A stretch of 64,000 nucleotides of DNA from Pelodera strongyloides (Eukaryota; Nematoda; Chromadorea; Rhabditida; Rhabditidae), in assembly GCA_036852015.1 (NCBI GenBank), contig JAANDG010000153.1, forward strand, positions 186,001-250,000, read 5' to 3'. The stretch's first letter is position 1. Every line of letters starts with the position of its first letter. Position numbers and translations under genes: made by a program. Below the pieces are notes generated by a model. The model did not search any database and had not been told where the DNA came from. It was given only the letters and a program-made list of their open reading frames with translations. This document shows positions 34,665 through 49,600 of the stretch, piece after piece.

Positions 34665-37600
34665 CTAAAATGAAATAAAGTAAAAAAAGGAAAGTCACGA
34701 AAGAACAGACATCTAGTTTTCCATAAAACATGAAAAGCGTCCCTATGAATACGGCAATATGAACAAGAGAGAATATTGATCGAGCATGGAACTCGGCATA
34801 TCTAAACAGTTAAAAATAAAGTCCAACTGCACCTGCTGAATCATCTTCTTCAACCTTTCCAACTGCATTTCCAGTTGTGAATTCTGTTGTTCCAAAATAC
34901 GCGATCGGTGTTCGAGACGTTGTTTGTGCATGCGAAGTGCGCGCGCTTCATCGGCTACCTGAAATGGAAATGGGAAATGATCCAAATTTGTCAAACTACT
35001 GTAAATTGATGATTGAAGAGTGGAACAAACTTATCGGTGACTAAGATTGTTTGATTACGCGAACATGCGATGAGAAATAAATTGTTACTATGCATAGTCA
35101 TTTCATTGACTCTTGTTGCGCAGTGGTGTTACTCTGTTATGAGAACTTTATGACCCACATCATTAGTGCTCTTTGCCGTGTGCAAAGATGGCACACTCCT
35201 GCCGTGTTGGGATGAAGCCTGGGTGCCGAGTCTTGGCAGAGTGCCCGATCGGGTCCCGTCGCGAAGTCTTGGCATCGTGCCACCGAAACCGGTTCTGAAT
35301 GTAATGTGGATTTGATTACGGTATGCAGTAATACGAAGAATCGTTGTACAATTATCGATATCATTAATAAGTTGTATTTGTAGAGAATAAATGCTTAATG
35401 GTGTATTATTGCCCGCATACAAACAGGCACGCTAATTCAACCTAAAATTCGCACCTGTCCAAATCGGGGGTGCTCATGGCCGCTGTTCTCCTCTTTTCCA
35501 ATTCTTTCTTCAATTCCAAATTCTCCAATTGCAATCGTTGTAGAAGTTGATCAAGCTCATCTTTTTGCATTTGTTCAACCTGAACGGGAAAGAAAATATG
35601 TCTATTATGTCTGAGCCCTAGCCCTAAGCTTCCACTTAATCTAGCAGTTTTTTTTCCTCACCTTCCTCACGTTGGAATTTCTCACGTTTTTGCTACAGAA
35701 TATACGTCACCTAAGAAAACATTGATTGATTGATTGATTGATTGATCCTAAGCCCTAAGCTTCCACTTAATCTAGCAGTTTTTTTTCCTCACCTTCCTCA
35801 CGTTGGAATTTCTCACGTTTTTGCTACAGAATATACGTCACCTAAGAAAACATTGCGACGCCACTATCCTATTATATAAAAGAAAAAGAGTAACTGTAGC
35901 GTAATTTGCATACCGATGTGCGTTACGGAAATGCAAATCCGCGTGTTCGGGTATAAAAAGAGTTTCGCGGCTCAATATCGAAGTATGCATATGCAATTGT
36001 TTCCTATTATGTGAATTTCTTATGATACGTTTGAAACTTTGTATATAAGTATGCCCATGTTAAACCAATCATGTTTCCATTTAAGTCGCCTCAGGAGCCG
36101 TCTGGTAATAAATAAATCAATACTTTGTTATGTTTGGGATGGATTGGTGGTTTTTCATAAAGTCGAAGACGGGACCAATCAGGCTTACGCCTCGTTGGGT
36201 CTGCTTCCAAATTAGCATAGAGAAGTTGCCGGGTAAAAATGTCCATTCTAATTATATAGCTCCGGGTTTCTTTGTTATCGATTTTTAGAATATGAGTAGG
36301 AATAGTAAAGAATTGGTTAATGAGTGTATTCGTGACAGATAGAGCAATAGAATGAGAATAAAGCAGTTATGCGGACAAAAAAGGTGCAGCAAACATCTGT
36401 GATCCAGTGTTTGTCTGATAATGCTCAGAATAGTAATAAACCTATTTTCCTGCTCTCCTTCAATGGACTCTGTCAGATATAAATCATTAGCGAACGAATT
36501 GAAATGACCTTGTTAAATAGGTGATGATTGCAGCCTGAGCCTGAGAACCTGCACGTAAAACTTTTTTTCCGGAAATAAAAAAAGTATTCCCAACACCCAA
36601 GAATTTTTCCTAACGTGGCATACTTCGAGAAAAAAACATGACCAAGACGTGGTTTTATTATGGTTTTATTTTATGCCCAAGACATTCTTGTTTGTATTCG
36701 CATTAAACACGGCAGTTATTGGTATTGGTAATAAGGTACTAGTGTTAGATTCCAATATTACTAGTAATATAAATACCATAAACATACTTGGGAAATCAAT
36801 TGCAATGGACTTTTCACATCGGAAACGGTCATTTCTTCACGGGGTTCAGCGGGTTCATTCTGAAATAAGAAAATGTTTAAGAAACGTTTTGCATTCAACC
36901 CACGTCACTCTTGAAGGTTATTAGTAAGCGTGGTAATATACAGAAACATGGAAATTATACACAATCAAAAAAATCATAATTGTACATTGTTGGACTCTCT
37001 GGAAAATTCCCACAATCGATAGTGTTAGTACTAATGTAGTTACATTTCTAGCTTCATAACCCTTGATTGAAACATTTCACTTTACAAAAAAAATTCTTCA
37101 CTTATCATTTTAGATTCATATACATAAGAATTATAAAGATTGGACAATATTCGAACCTGCGTTAGACTCGCGAGACGCTCAGCGCACAGGGCTATCCTTG
37201 TATGGACTGGGGCTGTGTTTGCATTATGAAGTGCGGTTGGAGCAGAGGCCAGAGGCAGACCTTCGTCGCAAACCTAGATTAGTTAGCTTATTTACTATTA
37301 ATACTATGATTTATTATTTATATATTTTGACGACACATACAGTAAAACATTGCTGGTGTTTTGATCAGTACTAACACTCTGAGCTATGATCAGAAAATTG
37401 TACGGAAACGCTGTAAGTGCGGAAGTATGGAACGTGAATTGAACAAAAGATATTAAAGCGAAATACCGGCCGGTTATTGAAACGCATCGAGTGCACCAAC
37501 ATTCTTATGCGTCATGTGCAAATGAGCATAATTTAGCATAAAAAATAGACCCCAATTAGACTATTACACCCCAATTCGCATAAATACATAAGAATGCAGT

Positions 37601-40600
37601 TGCCCACGATGCGTTTCAAAAACCGGCCGGTATTTCGCTTTAAACACCACTCAAATATGAAAAGAAATGACAAACCTCAACGGGCAGATATCCAATTGTC
37701 TTTCTCCGTTTTCCCAATTTATTTCGGAGAATATGAGCGAAATCACGGACATCCTCGCCAGATGTTGTCTACAAGGAAATGCTATTTCATCTTACTACAT
37801 ATTACCAGACAAGTAGAATGTCCGCATTTAGCCACAGAAAACTGGTGGAACACTGTTGCCACACTGGTGCTATAACAGAGTTCGCGCACTGCTCGCGCAC
37901 TCCTCGCGCACACTTCTGCATGAACACATAATAATTAAGTCCTAGCAAATAGCACAATCAAATCACTAACTGGCACAGAATATTCCTGCATTGGATGGTT
38001 GAGTTTGTGATTTTTGGCCGTTCTTTGTGAGAAAAAGCAATTCTGACACATGTCGAAGTTGAAACAATGAAGACATCGATACCGTAGTCCAACAATGGGG
38101 AACATCTTGCAAATGTTGCACTTGGCCTGAAATTTACAATATGCCAATTATTCCGATTTTACAATAGCCAGCTATTCCTCAGCAGTTTTTTATGCGATGA
38201 AAATTAGTGAAATATGTCTGCAACGTATTTCAACCAGCAGAATTGGAACAAGACGAAAAGGAAAGAAACATAAACTATCTTTGCCCCGCTGGAAACGTCA
38301 TGGTAAAAGGTTAATTAATTTAATAATACTAATACTTTAATGACACACTATGTATAATTTAATTTTTGTGCATCATATAAAATGATGATAAGAGGCTGGT
38401 AAATTAAACCACATGCAAAAAGAAAGTTTAGGCCGGGAAAATCTGTGTGGGTTCCGCGACTATGATAAACCTTTTAGGCAAGCTCGTACGTTTTCGGATT
38501 GAGTAGGAGTTCGCTTAGGGCAAGGAATATCGATAAAAATCAAGGATATCGATTGATCAAAATAAAATAAAATAAACTGACTTGGTGTTTGGAGAATTCA
38601 GCACTTGCAAGTCGATGCATAACGGGTAACCAGACAAGGGATTGGGGTTCCTTCTTCAGCCATTCTAGGAAGGATCCAACCTGGAGAATACAAGATATTG
38701 AAAGGCAGATAGCGGGTAGAATGACAGTTCTCGTCCTCTCTAGCTATCTAAATCTCCCATTCTCAAACACTCTCTCCCTCTCTCTTGCTCCCTCTCTCTC
38801 CATCTCTCTATTTTATGTTTAGACACGAGCAGCACAATGTCTTACTGTACTGTGGATAGGACGGCATCATACCTGAATGTGTGATGCCAGCTTGACAGTC
38901 TCAAAACACGACCGTACACTTGGTTCAACATTCGAACCACCGAATGCAGCCGCCTCTCCGACGAGACGTGGGAGCTAAAAAAACAATTGGATGCTTAACT
39001 AATTATAATTCTAAAGTGGTCGGATAGCATAAAGGTTAAAATGATATTTGTTTCAGTTACTTATGCTTATGTAGAATAAAGAAAAGATGACGAAACTTAC
39101 ATGAATGAGATCATAAAATAGAAGGGCGATATGTTTCTGATCTGCTTGATTCTCCTGTGCGACCAACTCGAAAAGGGCTGAAATGGAAAGGTTCACATAA
39201 ATAAGTTTTAGCCCAGTTGCTAGGAATTTATCATATGTGACCTGAATATTTCCAAAAAAAAAATACAAAAAAACCTCGATATTTGTCCTCCAATTGCGCA
39301 TTGCACATTGAAATGAGGGCGATTTTAAACGAGAGAACGCGGAGAATTCCGTCACGGCATCTAAAGAGGGCATGTATACAATTTCAATGTCTGATATATT
39401 CAACCTCTACAATTGTTTCAATCTCCTCGAACAGTGCTCAATCCCTATCCTGGGCCTGAAAACGAAATACTGAAACCAAGAAACTAGAGCTTGCCGGACC
39501 GTATATTTCAGGCATTGGGAAATGCAATGCTCTACACATTATGAGTCCTATACTTTTTAACATCGTATTTTCATACCCTACCTCAGACAACAACACAATG
39601 TCTATCGACGTTGTTATTGTGCGACGAGCACTGCACCCTGATCAATACAAACCGGATGTAGTTAAATATAAATATAACACTCACGGATCATATAAGTTGA
39701 GTAGGAAGTTGATGCACAGGTCCACAGCCAGTGCCACTGATTTGACTAGATTCGGATGTAGAGAGTGGAGATGTTCGAATAGAGGAAGAAGGGAGCAGAC
39801 CATCCCCTCCAAGCCTGGACACTCCTCATTCGACAGGCCTTCCAGACGGTCGAAGGCCTGCAAAGAGAAAAAGTTATTGATTTTATTAAACATTTGGATC
39901 TTATTTGCTTTGACATACCGTAGAAAAATAATGTAGAAATATTATTTCTCCATCGTGTTAACTTTTTATTTACGGAAAACACCAGTGGTGTTCCCTCAAT
40001 ATATACCACCATTGTGTTTTCGAAAGAAAATCTCCCGAATGTTATTCTTACAAACATAGAGTACAGTAGTTATACTTAGTACCGGTATAGTACAGTATAT
40101 CGAACCTTTTGTAACATTGGAAGACTGATCAAATCGAGGCAAAGTCTCTTCTGAAGGGCACGCAATTTCATCGCAGTACGGTAGGCAATGAACTTAACCC
40201 TAAATACCAGATCGGATTATGAAACTCAAGTGGAAGTTAAACTTTGGGAGAAGAAATGAATGCTACAATAAAACATATGCAACACTACAAGAACTACATT
40301 TTCACTTTTTGCTTACATTACAAACGAAGTGCTAAATTCTTACTCTTATATGTGAGATACAGTTGCTCTTATAGAAAAAGTATGAAAAAAATGAATAAAC
40401 TGCACCTGTTGAATGAATTGAGTTCCTTGGCCATTTCGACCCATACTGGATGCTCCCATTGAGTGTGCTCCGTGTTGTGGCTAAAAGATTTGAATTTGTA
40501 TTTTGTATTTTTGGTCTTGTACGCCCACAAAGCCCTCCACAATGTTTTATCAATGTAGCGCAAGATAATGAATAACTAATTAAAAATTGATATGTGGGTC

Positions 40601-43600
40601 CTACGCCTAGGCAGTGTGTGTTGCCCCGTAACCGTATTACGGTATTACATTATTAAGAGGAATATCTAACAAAGTCTATCTTATCTATAATAAGCCACTC
40701 ACTCGATGTAGTACGGTAGTTGGTTTGTCTTTGAGATTGCTCTCTGCCAAGGAAGACCGATTGAGTGATTCAGGAAATGTTCCGACGAAGGTCCAAAGTC
40801 AGCGAACGCATTCCGCAAGGCAGCCGCGCGGACACGGACAGACGTTTTGACGGCATGGAATCTGGAAATAAAATTATATACATTGTTACATAAACATTAC
40901 TGCATTGTTAATACAACGACGCATTACTACATTGATATCAGCAAAATCCATGGACCATCCGATATTTCAAAGAAAGAATGTGCAAAGAGACTACAGAAAC
41001 AAAGAAAATAGTAAGACAGGCCGAAAACAAGAATAAAAAAAAGTTGCTACCTCTGATTTACCGCATCCAGTTGATTCTTCGGATGTTGGTCGAGCGGCGT
41101 GTCCGCGGCCAGAATCTTGCCGCACGCGTCGTTTGCGTCGTCAAGATGAACTCTGAAAAATGTATCAATTTTAGCAAGCAAATACAATGAGACGGTAAGA
41201 TAAAACAACAAACATTAAGCTGTCAGCATCAAACATTAGACTAAAAACTACAATAACAATTTATCACCTCAACTGATCGACTCTGTTGGTGAGTTCCTCG
41301 ACCTCATGTCGTGCTCCTTTCAACTCTTCTAATCGAAGGTTTTCAACGGCACGAGCTGACTCGAGTTCTTGCTCGACGGCACTGAAAAAGTAGCGGTTTT
41401 TTAAAGGGTCAGGCCCACCGATATAAACCTATATTTATTATTTGTTCATAATTTTTGTAAAGGCTGTTTGTTATAAAATATACACACTGTGTTTGAACTG
41501 GCTTCACCATTGCAAAGCTTTTCACGTTCGCTTTCCTTACAGAGTATACAGTATGGAAAAGCAATTGCACCCTTATTTCCTTATTGTGCGTGTCCCGGGG
41601 GCAAATCGCTCTTTTTTCTGTCCCTATGAGCCTGGCTATACAGCCGGCTACCCTCGGGACACGCACAACAAGGAAATAAGGGTGCAATTGCTTTCCCATA
41701 CTGTATACTCTGTAAGGAAAGCGAACGTGAAAAGCTTCGTGATGGTAAAGCCAGCTCAAACTCAGTGTGTATATTTTATAATAAACACCCTTTACAAAAA
41801 TTATGAACAAATAATAAATATGGGTTCAAAACGGTGGGCCTGACCCTTTAAAGAAAGATTCTTGAGAGTGAGAGTAAACCATGACAAGAAAAAAAACTAA
41901 TTAAAGGGTCAGGCCCATTTCAAATGACCCCTATTTTTGATGATACCACCTGATTCTCCATGTCAAATATAGTAGACTGAATTTATTTCCACTTTTCATT
42001 CGCAATATTCATGCAGTATTCAGCAATTTACCATGACCAGTCATACACAACAATCAATCGCAGTTGTCACGCCCATTCGCGCTGATTGGCCTATATCGCA
42101 ATTGCCACGCCCAATAGAGCATATTGCCCAATTAGCGCGGAGGGGCGTGACAAATGCGATATGTAGTTGGGTAAGACTGGCCATGGTAAATTGCTGAATA
42201 CTGTGTGAATTTGGCGCTATTTGACATGGAGAATCAGATGGAATCATTAAAAACAGGGGTCATTTGAAATGGGCCTGACCATTTAATACATAAAATGATA
42301 AAATACTGTAAATTGGCACAGAAATGATACCTCAAATGAAGTTGGCATTCTGCCAGGGCTCTCTCTAAATCCTGGAGTTTCTGGGCGGCCGAAGATACAA
42401 CTTTTCCCCATTCATTTGCTTGAAGACCGAGTTCCGTCCACTTTTCCTGAAGAAAGGAAGCTTTTGTAACTGACTGTTTTAATCTTATGCTTATGACGCT
42501 ATGCGTTCGACCAGTCATACTTTCTATTATGAGTTACCTAATGAGCAAACGTATAAATTCGCAAACAATAAATTAGGAAACACCTGTGACATATTGCGAA
42601 AGGAGGTATCAGGTGCCACTATTATATTCAAATACAAACCTTTAACTTATTGCAATCTGCATGGATCTGCAGGCCATAGCGTCGTTCCTCCATTTCTTTC
42701 TCTGAAATAATTTAAAAAGTGATTTGAAAAAAAAATTAAATATAATCTTCAAGAAATGTAATAATCTACTGATTTGTAAAAGGGGTAACCCCAGAAAGGG
42801 TTCAAAACTGCAAAAGAGAAATGTTTGCAAAATTGAATCACATAATCAACGTGCGCGTTTTTTGCATTTGAAACAAGAAAAACGGCCGTATTTCTTTTCG
42901 CAAAACATGCCAATTTTCTGTACGAGAAAAGGGGGAGAAAACTAGCATTGTGTAGGTTTCTGCTATACTATGATGTGCTCTTTAAAATTCGGAACATATA
43001 TTAGAAAAGGTGATTTTAGTAAGATACAGTCAAATAAAGGGGAATGGCAAGTGGTTTGAAACGTGTGCTGAACGGGCGTACTACGTATTTCCTAGTACAC
43101 AAATCATATGTGCATTCCTGGAATGGAATGGAGCAAATAATACATGGAAATGCAGTTCTTCATCATATGTTACAAAACCACGTGCAGTACCGCTTTAATT
43201 CGAACCTGTCAATGCTTCTTCCTCTTCTTCAAACACTCCAGGAACATGCATTTTTGGTCTCAAATCATGTTGCATCAAGAACGAATGAGCTTGAGCAATT
43301 GTGTTTTTGAGGTGTGGGGTCCGGTCTTCCATTTCACTAAAATTCAATTTGTACACCATTTTAATAAAGTAAAATGTTTTAAAAGTGAACAATGAAGCAA
43401 GTCAATAACCAAGAAAAGAAGATAAATGAATAAACTAATCAGAAAAATATATATTAAATTTTATTTTATGAGAAACAAAAACAAAAACCAACCGTTCCAA
43501 ATTCTTCACAAATGCACCTTGTTCTAGAACAGTTGATAGACATCCACCCACAGGTTGTTGAGCAAGGAGCTGGAAATAAAATCAAAATCAAATATAAAAA

Positions 43601-46600
43601 TATAGAAGTTACGTATCTTGGCTTACTTCTAAAAATTCTGTGAATTGGTTAGATACCGCTCACTAAACTAAACAGTGAACAATGAACGCCCGAAATGAGA
43701 TTATATTCCCAGTTGTGACCAACCAACGTCTTCAGTATTTCCTCACCAGTTTGCTCTTATTCTCGGTCCAGTTAATAAGTTCCGATAAATTGTTCGTAAC
43801 CCTTTCCCATTCTTGTTCAGCGTTTTGCAGGCGATCTCTGGAAATGTTAATGTCTTTGGGTTAATTATATAAAAGATAGTACGGAATTATTATATGCACG
43901 TAGAGTTCAATTCGTTGGGTATATTCATTATTTTACATCATGGTAGCGCACTAACATTAGTCCGTAAATTAGCAAAGTGTAAAAAAGTATTACGTGAAAC
44001 ATTGCGTTCTAGGTGGAAATAAAATACCGAATAAGAATGTTCCTCAACAAAATTGGGGAGTGTTGCAACGACAAAAAATCACAACAAAGTTCTTCTACTA
44101 ATGAGTTCTTAAAGCGAAATACCGGCCGGTTTTTGAAACGCATCGAGTACTCCCTGCTTCCTATGCATCATATGCAAATGAGCTTAAATTTGAATAAAAA
44201 ATAGACCCCAATAGACCCCTTTTAGCATAACTGCATAAGAATGCTGATATTTGGGATGCGTTTCAAAAACCGGCTGGTATTTCGCTTTAATTAAGCTTTA
44301 CCTGATGTCCCTGTGTACTTGTACTACGGTAGCCCATCTGGTATTCAAATCATTCAAGCGCGCATCCATTGTCTAAGAACCAACCACAATCACAATACAA
44401 CGAAAATTATACACAATACAACACTATTTGGGAAGAAAAGCATGATTTGATGTGCTTCAATGGTTTTACAATGTTCAAATACAATGTTATAAATCTATGA
44501 CTTATTCCGTAGAACTTACAACAAATATATGCATTGCAATCACAGATAGCACAACAATCACAAAGTAAGAAAAATAACGAATATTGATAAACCTATCAAA
44601 GTGTACTGTAGGTTATACGGTAATTGCAGTAACATACTGTAAGTGAAGTACGGTTCTTGTCCCATAAGCATCAGTGAACCTTGCATACTGTAAGAGTACA
44701 CAGTACACTACGGCAAGAATTTATATACGGTAAGTATGCGAACCTGTTTCTCCGGTCCTGGTTCGAGCCCTCCGAGAATCTTCTTTCCCATTTCCTGCAC
44801 TGATTTGAGAACTTCGTCATGGGCGTCGATTTCATGGCGGATGTTCTGTAAATGATCATTTTAGTAAACTATCACCAAACCGCGTAAAAGATTGAATCAT
44901 ACAAATTTTCTATTATGTATTTTTGAGGGATATTTTTTTGTTATGTTGTGGCCTCTCACACCGAGAAGCTAAAAATGAAGCAGACGTACAAGCTCTCTAT
45001 TTCGTTGTACGCATTTACTTATTTAGGCACATAACGAGCAACGTAATCACAATCACGACAACTACGTAATTTTCCAATACAACAGTTTGACATATATTTA
45101 TCTAAAACTTAAAGTTTCCTCACTTTCTCCTGTTGCATCCACTCTCTCCGCTGTTGGGTATCTTTTAGAGTTTGAGTATTGGCAGTTTGACGTTCCAATT
45201 TCTGAAAGAAATAATGTGAATAATTGTCATTTATGGGAAATATCGTGGGCTCAACTGTTGATTGTGGTCACTAACTAGAATACGGAACTAAAGGTAAAGA
45301 GGGAAGGTTGGACTCATAATCAGTAGAGATTTGAATACGGACCTTCATCTGACTCGCAATTCTGTCCATCCACTGTTCAACTTCCCCCAAAGCAGAGGCC
45401 AAATCGGATCGGGATCGAAGACTTGCTTCCAAAACAGCACGGCGGATACGCACACTGAAACGTTTACTTCCAATCTCAGGCACACGAAGATACATTTATG
45501 TGAAGACAACGATAGATATAAATATTCAACAGCATTAAGTCTAATTATGACCACCAAAAATAGAGCACCAAAAGAAACCGCCTTTACCCGGAAATGTTTC
45601 GGGCAAGTTGTTTAGTCACTGGTTGATGGAAAATGACACTACTTCCTTCGAATCAAACCTACTTATCGTTGAATTGTGTCCACATCATGTTGATTTTGGA
45701 CATGAGATGAGACAATGTATGCGCGTCGTCACGAGGGAACTCGTCGAGGAGGCCGTTACCCTGAAGTTGAAGTAGATGTTTAGGGTCTGACTTGGTATTG
45801 AATTCAATGTTCGTAATGAATATGGACCTTTCTGGTGATAACAGGCGGATGTAATCAGTTATCAACTCTAATATTCTCTAAAGTATTTCTATACAGACGA
45901 ACTTACGCGTTTCCCATTTAACAACATGGAAAAAGGATCAGACAACAAGTGCACAACAGAAATGGTACTAAGGCACCATTGTAATTGAAAGGTTAACTAT
46001 TGGAAATTGAGTCATAATGTTCGCCCAGCTAATAGACCATATACACCTCAAATCGTAATATGTCTACCGTACCCTGGCATTGAACTCCTTGATCCTTCCG
46101 TGTTGTTCATCGACTTGAGCCAGAAGGGCCTCCACACGTACAAGTTCAGCACTGATCGCCTCTTCACTGGCCTCGGCTGCGAGACTGTCTCCTGCAAATA
46201 GAATATGCCTTCCTCGTCTTTCTTCCTTATCCTACCTTATCCGTTTCTTGCATTCATGCATTATTATGCTTACTAATATTATTTTGTCTTCAAATCGATT
46301 TCTATAAATAAAAGGGACATACAGTATACGGTATACGGGCTACCAAAAGAAACGTACCCAGTTGTGTCTGTGCCTCTGTAATCCACATCTCACATCCACT
46401 TCTCAGTTGTTCAAATGTTTTCTGTTGTTCGGCCATTTTATTCAGTTGACATTTTCGCTTTTGGCAAGCATTCGAGACACGGTGAAGGTTTGCACTCAAG
46501 TCGGCTGCCTGGAATTCGGTGTTGTAATACAAATCCGCTAATTTCTAAAATATTGAAGGATAAGTTATCCTAAATGTCGTTCTATTGAAAAAGGCTTTGA

Positions 46601-49600
46601 GAAACAACTTTGATTCGAAGCCTTGCTCCCAAAGGGACCTCTCGAGGGCTGCCAAAGTTTTTACCGAGTTTGGGTCGACTCTAATTTACCCACTATTTTC
46701 ATAGTAATAATAATTTATTACGCACACATACAATTCATGAGAAAATATATGCAACGTACAGTTGTAATTACCAATCCGCTAATTTCTAAAAGTTGGAAGG
46801 ATACGTTACCCTAATGTCCTTAGTTGGATCTTTCCATCTTCACGGACACAACAGAACAAGAGAAATAAAGTAAAATGCTCGAATTAAATGTAAACATGTA
46901 TCTGACCTTCCTCTTCACCTCTTGACTACTGACTCCATCAGAAATGAACACCGGTTCATCGATTCGCTGCCGCAGTTGATCGATTATGCTCTGAAATCGA
47001 TTGATTTATTGATTTTTTTAGAAGTTGATAAAAAGTATATCAAAGTTTCCTCTAGGGCAAAAAGTTCATATAATTGATAATATCTTTCTGTAATCAGCCA
47101 CCGGTCAACAGGCAAATTATTATAACGTTTTCCACAGTACTCCAGAAAACGAACCTGTATATTATTGAGCAACTCCTTGATTTGCTGTCCGTTTGATAAA
47201 TCGACACTAAGACCTGCATCTCTCTCTATCTCTGACAGCCAGAGTGCCAGTTGGGTGAGAGACTGCAAGGCCTGCGTCTCACGAGGGTTCAACCTCTGAA
47301 GCATAAGTTGAATTAGAGATAATTTTCTTGAAACTCTAAGGAAAGATCTCTGAGCATGCTTCGGCTTGCGCCTGTTAAGACCATAGTCAAAATTGTTAAC
47401 ATCCTTTACATACGGCAGCCTAGGCCCTGAACTCACTCTTTTTATAGATTTAGAACTACCTCTGCTCCCTCTTCTCTACTCTGTCTTCCTGACTGCGATA
47501 CCGTAGTCCTATCCAGAGTGATCTCGTCTTCGTCGTCTGCACTCTCTTCGGATGTATGTACTTCATCGTGAACACTCTCCACACGATCGCTACTTGCAGC
47601 TGAACAGTACATCAGACTTATTTTCTCTTACTCACAAGTTTTTATTTTAAATTTTAGCGTTTTTGGCGCATAACTTTGGCTGATGACTCGCTAAAATATC
47701 AAGCAGATTCAAGAGCGCGCTCGTCTTTTATACAAGGCTCAGTAGGGTGCGCAAATCCTATGACTAGTTGAAAATACCAAAATATGATAAACAAATTATC
47801 ATTCTAAACCACCACTCACCTACCGTACCCTCGTTAGAAGTCGAGGCGGCGAGGGAAGGCATCGGGTGCAGTTCCGAGTGTTCGGACACCTCGATTACTG
47901 TAGACAGATTCATCTCGGAGGATTCGAGGTCCGACTGGAAATTATACAGTTAACGGGGTACTGTATCACTGCCAAGTTAGACATAACACATCATTACATA
48001 AAACTATGTTTTTACTTCTAAAATATAACTTTCCAAATTACTAACCACGCCCCATATGCACCAACAGAATGCGAATTAATGAATATTAGCTTTTTCGCAA
48101 ACAAACCGTTTCGCGAAGTGGTAGCTCGTTTGCCGCTTCAATAGCACTATCGCATGCTGCGACAACATTGAGGATTGTCTGCAACATATGCAAGTGATTC
48201 ATTTGGATGATAACTTTTTGTTTTCACGCAGAGAAATCGTATTTTTATGTGCTAACTATACTACGTACTGTTCTTTATCTTGCTAGAATTTTCTCTCGTT
48301 TTTTCTTAGAGGAAACTTGGGAATTCACTTTTTAATTGAGTCACAGAACATAGGGACAGAATCTGACGATTACGGAGTTAATAATAATAATAATTTCTTG
48401 ACAAATTACATATATTATAAATTATAAGCTCACCGAGAGTGTCTCAACCCCAGCACTAATTTCAGCTAAATCTCACTTGCTGGCGAGGGAAATTAGATGT
48501 AATGTAAATTTGAAAATAAGAAAAAATATTCATCTGATGTTACCTCGGCCTCAGTCTTTCCAATTGTTGGTTTCTCAGTGTATGACTTGTTGAGAATAAT
48601 TCTCAAACGTCCGGCATCTTCTTGTAATTGGGCGGCATCCTTCTGAACAATTAGGAAATCAATCAGACAATAATTTTTGGATAATAGATTAGAAAAAATG
48701 AAAAGCAACGAACCTTCACAGAAGTAACATTTTGCACTGAAGGAGTGTAGATGACTGCTTCCTTTGTAGCATCGGCACGCCTTTGAACCTAAAAAGTATT
48801 AATCAATCAATATTACTTGGAATTATTTAATGAAATGTACTTGATCTATTTATAAATGTGAATTCAAACCTCCTTTGAATGATTCTCCAATCTCTGTACT
48901 TCTGACCACAATTCCTGTGCTTTTGTCTTCATTTCGTTCAAAAAACGGACTTTATCGGAAAGGTCCGAACGGATCTGAATAATAAAAATAATAAACTGAG
49001 GCTTATCAAATAGACATAAATCAAAACATAGAATATACCAATGCAGAAGTTGTCCTAGTCCTAAACTCATATCAGATCAATATTTCAAAAAAGAACCCAA
49101 ATGTTCAACAAAAGAAGCCGTAATTTCCTTCACTTATTTCACGAAACTTACTCCATATTTACGAGGAACATGTACTGTAAGATTTGTAGAATAATAGCCT
49201 TCAGTGCGATAATCTGGAGGGGCTAGTCGGATTCGCATTGTTAAAGTTTTAAAGTGTTCGAGATCGTTCTTAGTTCGTTCGTATAATAATTCTTTAATTA
49301 TTGTAGGTTTTGGGGCGAATAATCATCAGAATTAGCGAATTCTTAGAGTTCAAATAGAATTGTACATGTCGAGGGAAGGTATGAAGCAATGAGGAGCATG
49401 AGAAGAGTTTGAAAACAAAAGTAGAAGAAAGTTGAGAGGAAAAGAGAACGGATAGAATTACATTACCACTGTGTCACTGTGAGAAATTCCACGATATAGA
49501 TAGTCCTGTAGTTCAACTTGGAAAATTAACTGAACGCTAATTGCGTTAATTGCCTATAAACTAAACATGTGTTATATGTTGGTGCTCTTCCGTTATGGTT

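Noticed and set aside
41409..41843. Two 133-codon ORFs on opposite strands with almost the same protein
   Set aside because: They are the two readings of one palindromic MITE; arm symmetry creates them.
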